From Coriobacteriia bacterium (GTDB taxonomy: Bacteria; Actinomycetota; Coriobacteriia; Coriobacteriales; RUG033): a stretch of DNA of 64,000 nt. Of this stretch, positions 62,560-64,000 are shown in pieces. The position numbers and the translations under genes were made by a program. Every line of letters starts with the position of its first letter. Position 1 is the first letter of the stretch. The notes under the pieces were generated by a model. The model saw nothing but the letters and a program-made list of their open reading frames with translations. It ran no database searches and was not told the origin of the DNA. The stretch covers positions 89,962 through 153,961 of the forward strand of contig JAATFL010000009.1 of the NCBI GenBank assembly GCA_015655215.1, written 5' to 3'.

Positions 62560-63738
62560 CTAGTGTGCGGGATTGTAGGATTCTTGCTTGGATAAGACCG
62601 CGTAGATGACATGCGTGAGTTTTCTTGCGACGGCGATAAGCGCCACACGATGAGGTTTTCCCTCTTCGCGTTTCTTCAGGTAGTAGTCGTAAAGCGGAGC
62701 CTTGGTCTTGCATTGGTTCTGAGCCGCTAGATAGAGGGCGCGCCTGAGGTACGATGAACCTTGCTTACTGATTGAGTTCTTGGTCCCTTTGAAAGTGCCA
62801 GATTCGTGTACGGAAGGGTTGATACCAGCGTAACTCACTAAAGACGCGGCATCCGGGAAACGATGGATGTCACCGATCTCGGAGACGATTTGGGCACCAA
62901 GCGTGTAAGAGATGCCGGGGATGGTCAATATCAACGGCTCGATGTCTTCTAAGAGTGTCGTGATGCGTTCGTCTACTTCGCCTATCTGAGACTCTACGAA
63001 GACAATTTGGTTGATAAGCGACTTGATTTGAAATGAGAAGGTCGCAAGTCCGAATCTTATTCCACAGGAATCTTTCGCTCGGTTCTTGATTTCCTTTGCT
63101 TTGTCTTTACCAAGCTTACCCTTACTTGCTTTTTCTAAAAGACCTGTGAGGGTGCGCGTGTCAAGTGTCAAGCACTCATCAGGTGTCGGGCAACGCTTCA
63201 AAAAGGCCATGGAGCTCTCGCCAAACGTATTACTAAAGAGCGTTTCATATTCGGGGAATACCTGATCGAGAGCTGTGATGACCTGACGCTTCAAGTCTGA
63301 CGTATCTTCTTTAAGGTTTTGCTGGAAGCGTGTCAGCTGACGCAGCTCGAACATCTCTTCATCTGCAAGACGACTTGGCTCATAGTCGCCAAAACGTAAA
63401 GTCTCAGCGATGATGATGGAATCGACTGAGTCGGTCTTGACCTTCGAAGAACCCTTGAGTTTTCGCATGGCATGAGTCTGCATAGGGTTGAGTACAACAC
63501 AGTTGTAGCCTTTCTCCTGTAAGAAACAAAAGCAGGCAAGCCAGTACTGACCGGTTGCCTCAAGTCCTATAAGGATGTTGTCAGCATCGTCGACAAGCCC
63601 CTGCAGATACGTCAGACATCTCTTGAATCCCTCAGCGGAGTTCTTGAATGCAAGGGGTTTGGTAAGAGCTTTGCCCGTATCGGTTACAGCTCCTATGACG
63701 TGGTCGTATTTCGCAATATCCACACCGGCATAGATCAT
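62560..63738 (-). CDS. IS110-family DEDD transposase
   Basis: 392-residue recombinase that moves the element through a circular intermediate. The N-terminal RuvC-like domain shows GVDIAK (Asp7), GLEATGQYW (Glu60) and KTDSVDS (Asp103, Asp106), giving the DEDD set. The middle is helical. The C-terminal Tnp20 domain shows ILTIPGISYTLGAQIVSEIGDIHRFPDAASLVSYAGINP and the catalytic-Ser region ISKQGSSYLRRALYLAA. The frame is intact and full length, so it may be active. AGAGAGGTGG precedes the ATG. Lower GC and different codon use mark it as recently acquired. Confidence 0.95.
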   Translation of the reverse strand: MIYAGVDIAKYDHVIGAVTDTGKALTKPLAFKNSAEGFKRCLTYLQGLVDDADNILIGLEATGQYWLACFCFLQEKGYNCVVLNPMQTHAMRKLKGSSKVKTDSVDSIIIAETLRFGDYEPSRLADEEMFELRQLTRFQQNLKEDTSDLKRQVITALDQVFPEYETLFSNTFGESSMAFLKRCPTPDECLTLDTRTLTGLLEKASKGKLGKDKAKEIKNRAKDSCGIRFGLATFSFQIKSLINQIVFVESQIGEVDERITTLLEDIEPLILTIPGISYTLGAQIVSEIGDIHRFPDAASLVSYAGINPSVHESGTFKGTKNSISKQGSSYLRRALYLAAQNQCKTKAPLYDYYLKKREEGKPHRVALIAVARKLTHVIYAVLSKQESYNPAH

Positions 63739-63950
63739 AGACCCACCTCTCTTTTAATCGTGGCAGGTCTTGCTCACCTAAGCGAGATCACAACCTCCTA
63801 AAAGAGAGCCGAAGTAAGCGGAAGTCTCGCTTCTTCATCCAGCTAATCCGTGATCACTCGCAAAGGGGCAAGCCGCCACTCTCCTTCACGAGGTCAAAGC
63901 CCCAAATGAAATGTCGGCGTACCTGCCCTACCAGCAATTGCACCACATTC
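63739..63950 (-). ncRNA. Candidate bridge RNA region upstream of the IS110 transposase
   Basis: IS110 elements of the IS110 subgroup encode a bridge RNA in the noncoding end upstream of the transposase. Here more than 200 bp without an ORF precede the gene on the minus strand. It contains a hairpin AAGCG/CGCTT (near 63815-63831) and several G-rich unpaired loops. The promoter and guide loops were not assigned. Confidence 0.4.
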
Positions 63951-63968
63951 TGAACTATTCAATATGCA
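63951..63968. repeat. Right subterminal inverted repeat of the IS element
   Basis: TGAACTATTCAATATGCA, pairing exactly with the left copy at 62481-62498. The 32 bp to the window edge remain AT-rich and are probably still IS DNA. Confidence 0.85.
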
Positions 63969-64000
63969 AGGTCAAAATGCGATGAGTAAATACTAGGAGA

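Larger units (their letters stand above)
62433..64000 (-). mobile_element. IS110-family insertion sequence, right end beyond window
   Basis: Composition drops to roughly 45% GC at about 62432 and stays low to the window edge. The element carries one DEDD transposase on the minus strand, perfect 18-bp subterminal inverted repeats (62481-62498 and 63951-63968), about 125 bp of noncoding DNA downstream of the transposase and at least 260 bp upstream. The exact ends are not defined because these elements make no clear terminal repeats or long target duplications. Confidence 0.85.

Noticed and set aside
1..64000. tRNA, rRNA, CRISPR or prophage genes
   Set aside because: Reading the spacers showed no cloverleaf with a TTCGA arm, no rRNA segments, no regularly spaced repeats and no phage structural genes.

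Overview
The window is GC-rich (about 65% by eye) with dense, mostly plus-strand genes, ATGA or TGATG start/stop overlaps and clear Shine-Dalgarno sites. Gene content fits a high-GC Gram-positive of the class Coriobacteriia (Collinsella/Olsenella-like): DegV proteins, a long-form hibernation factor, a short-form HisG with HisZ, an ECF transporter and a split glutamate synthase. The genus assignment is inference. The one AT-rich island is an IS110-family element at the right edge.

Region 1 (1-22.9 kb) holds housekeeping and salvage genes. These are NAD salvage (pncB partial, pncA), two DegV proteins (one lacking its middle), a beta-hydroxyacid dehydrogenase with a His-rich tail, a NYN-LOTUS nuclease-like protein, an RlmKL fusion with a very long Arg/Gly-rich tail, a YgjP-type metalloprotease, a helical-repeat protein, isocitrate dehydrogenase, a trigger-factor-like chaperone, and SAH/MTA salvage (nucleoside phosphorylase-like, ahcY, mtnA) around a two-gene glycosyltransferase block. 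It ends with a radical SAM / DUF4130 pair, predicted DNA repair or modification, behind a palindromic operator that resembles LexA boxes.

Region 2 (22.9-30.3 kb) is rich in RNA features. A roughly 245-nt structured RNA lies between comF and an orphan lipoprotein/hpf block (candidate raiA-type RNA). A TrpP + EcfAA + EcfT transporter operon sits on the minus strand behind a T-box whose specifier reads UGG (Trp). A 26-bp perfect palindrome follows. A second T-box, specifier CUC (Leu), precedes ilvD.

Region 3 (30.3-50.4 kb) is branched-chain amino acid biosynthesis: ilvD-ilvB-ilvN, ilvC, leuA, leuCDB, ilvE, and a citramalate synthase that implies 2-oxobutyrate made from pyruvate. It is interrupted by a patatin-like gene and a minus-strand five-gene split glutamate-synthase-like operon, which could supply the glutamate used by the aminotransferases.

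Region 4 (50.4-64 kb) has a YerC/HisR-type TrpR-family regulator, dnaE, and the his operon hisZ-G-D-C-B-H-A-F. The operon is preceded by an AT-rich palindrome and is cut immediately after hisF: a well-formed RBS plus six codons, probably the start of hisI, run into an IS110-family element that carries a DEDD transposase, an 18-bp inverted repeat and a candidate bridge-RNA region.
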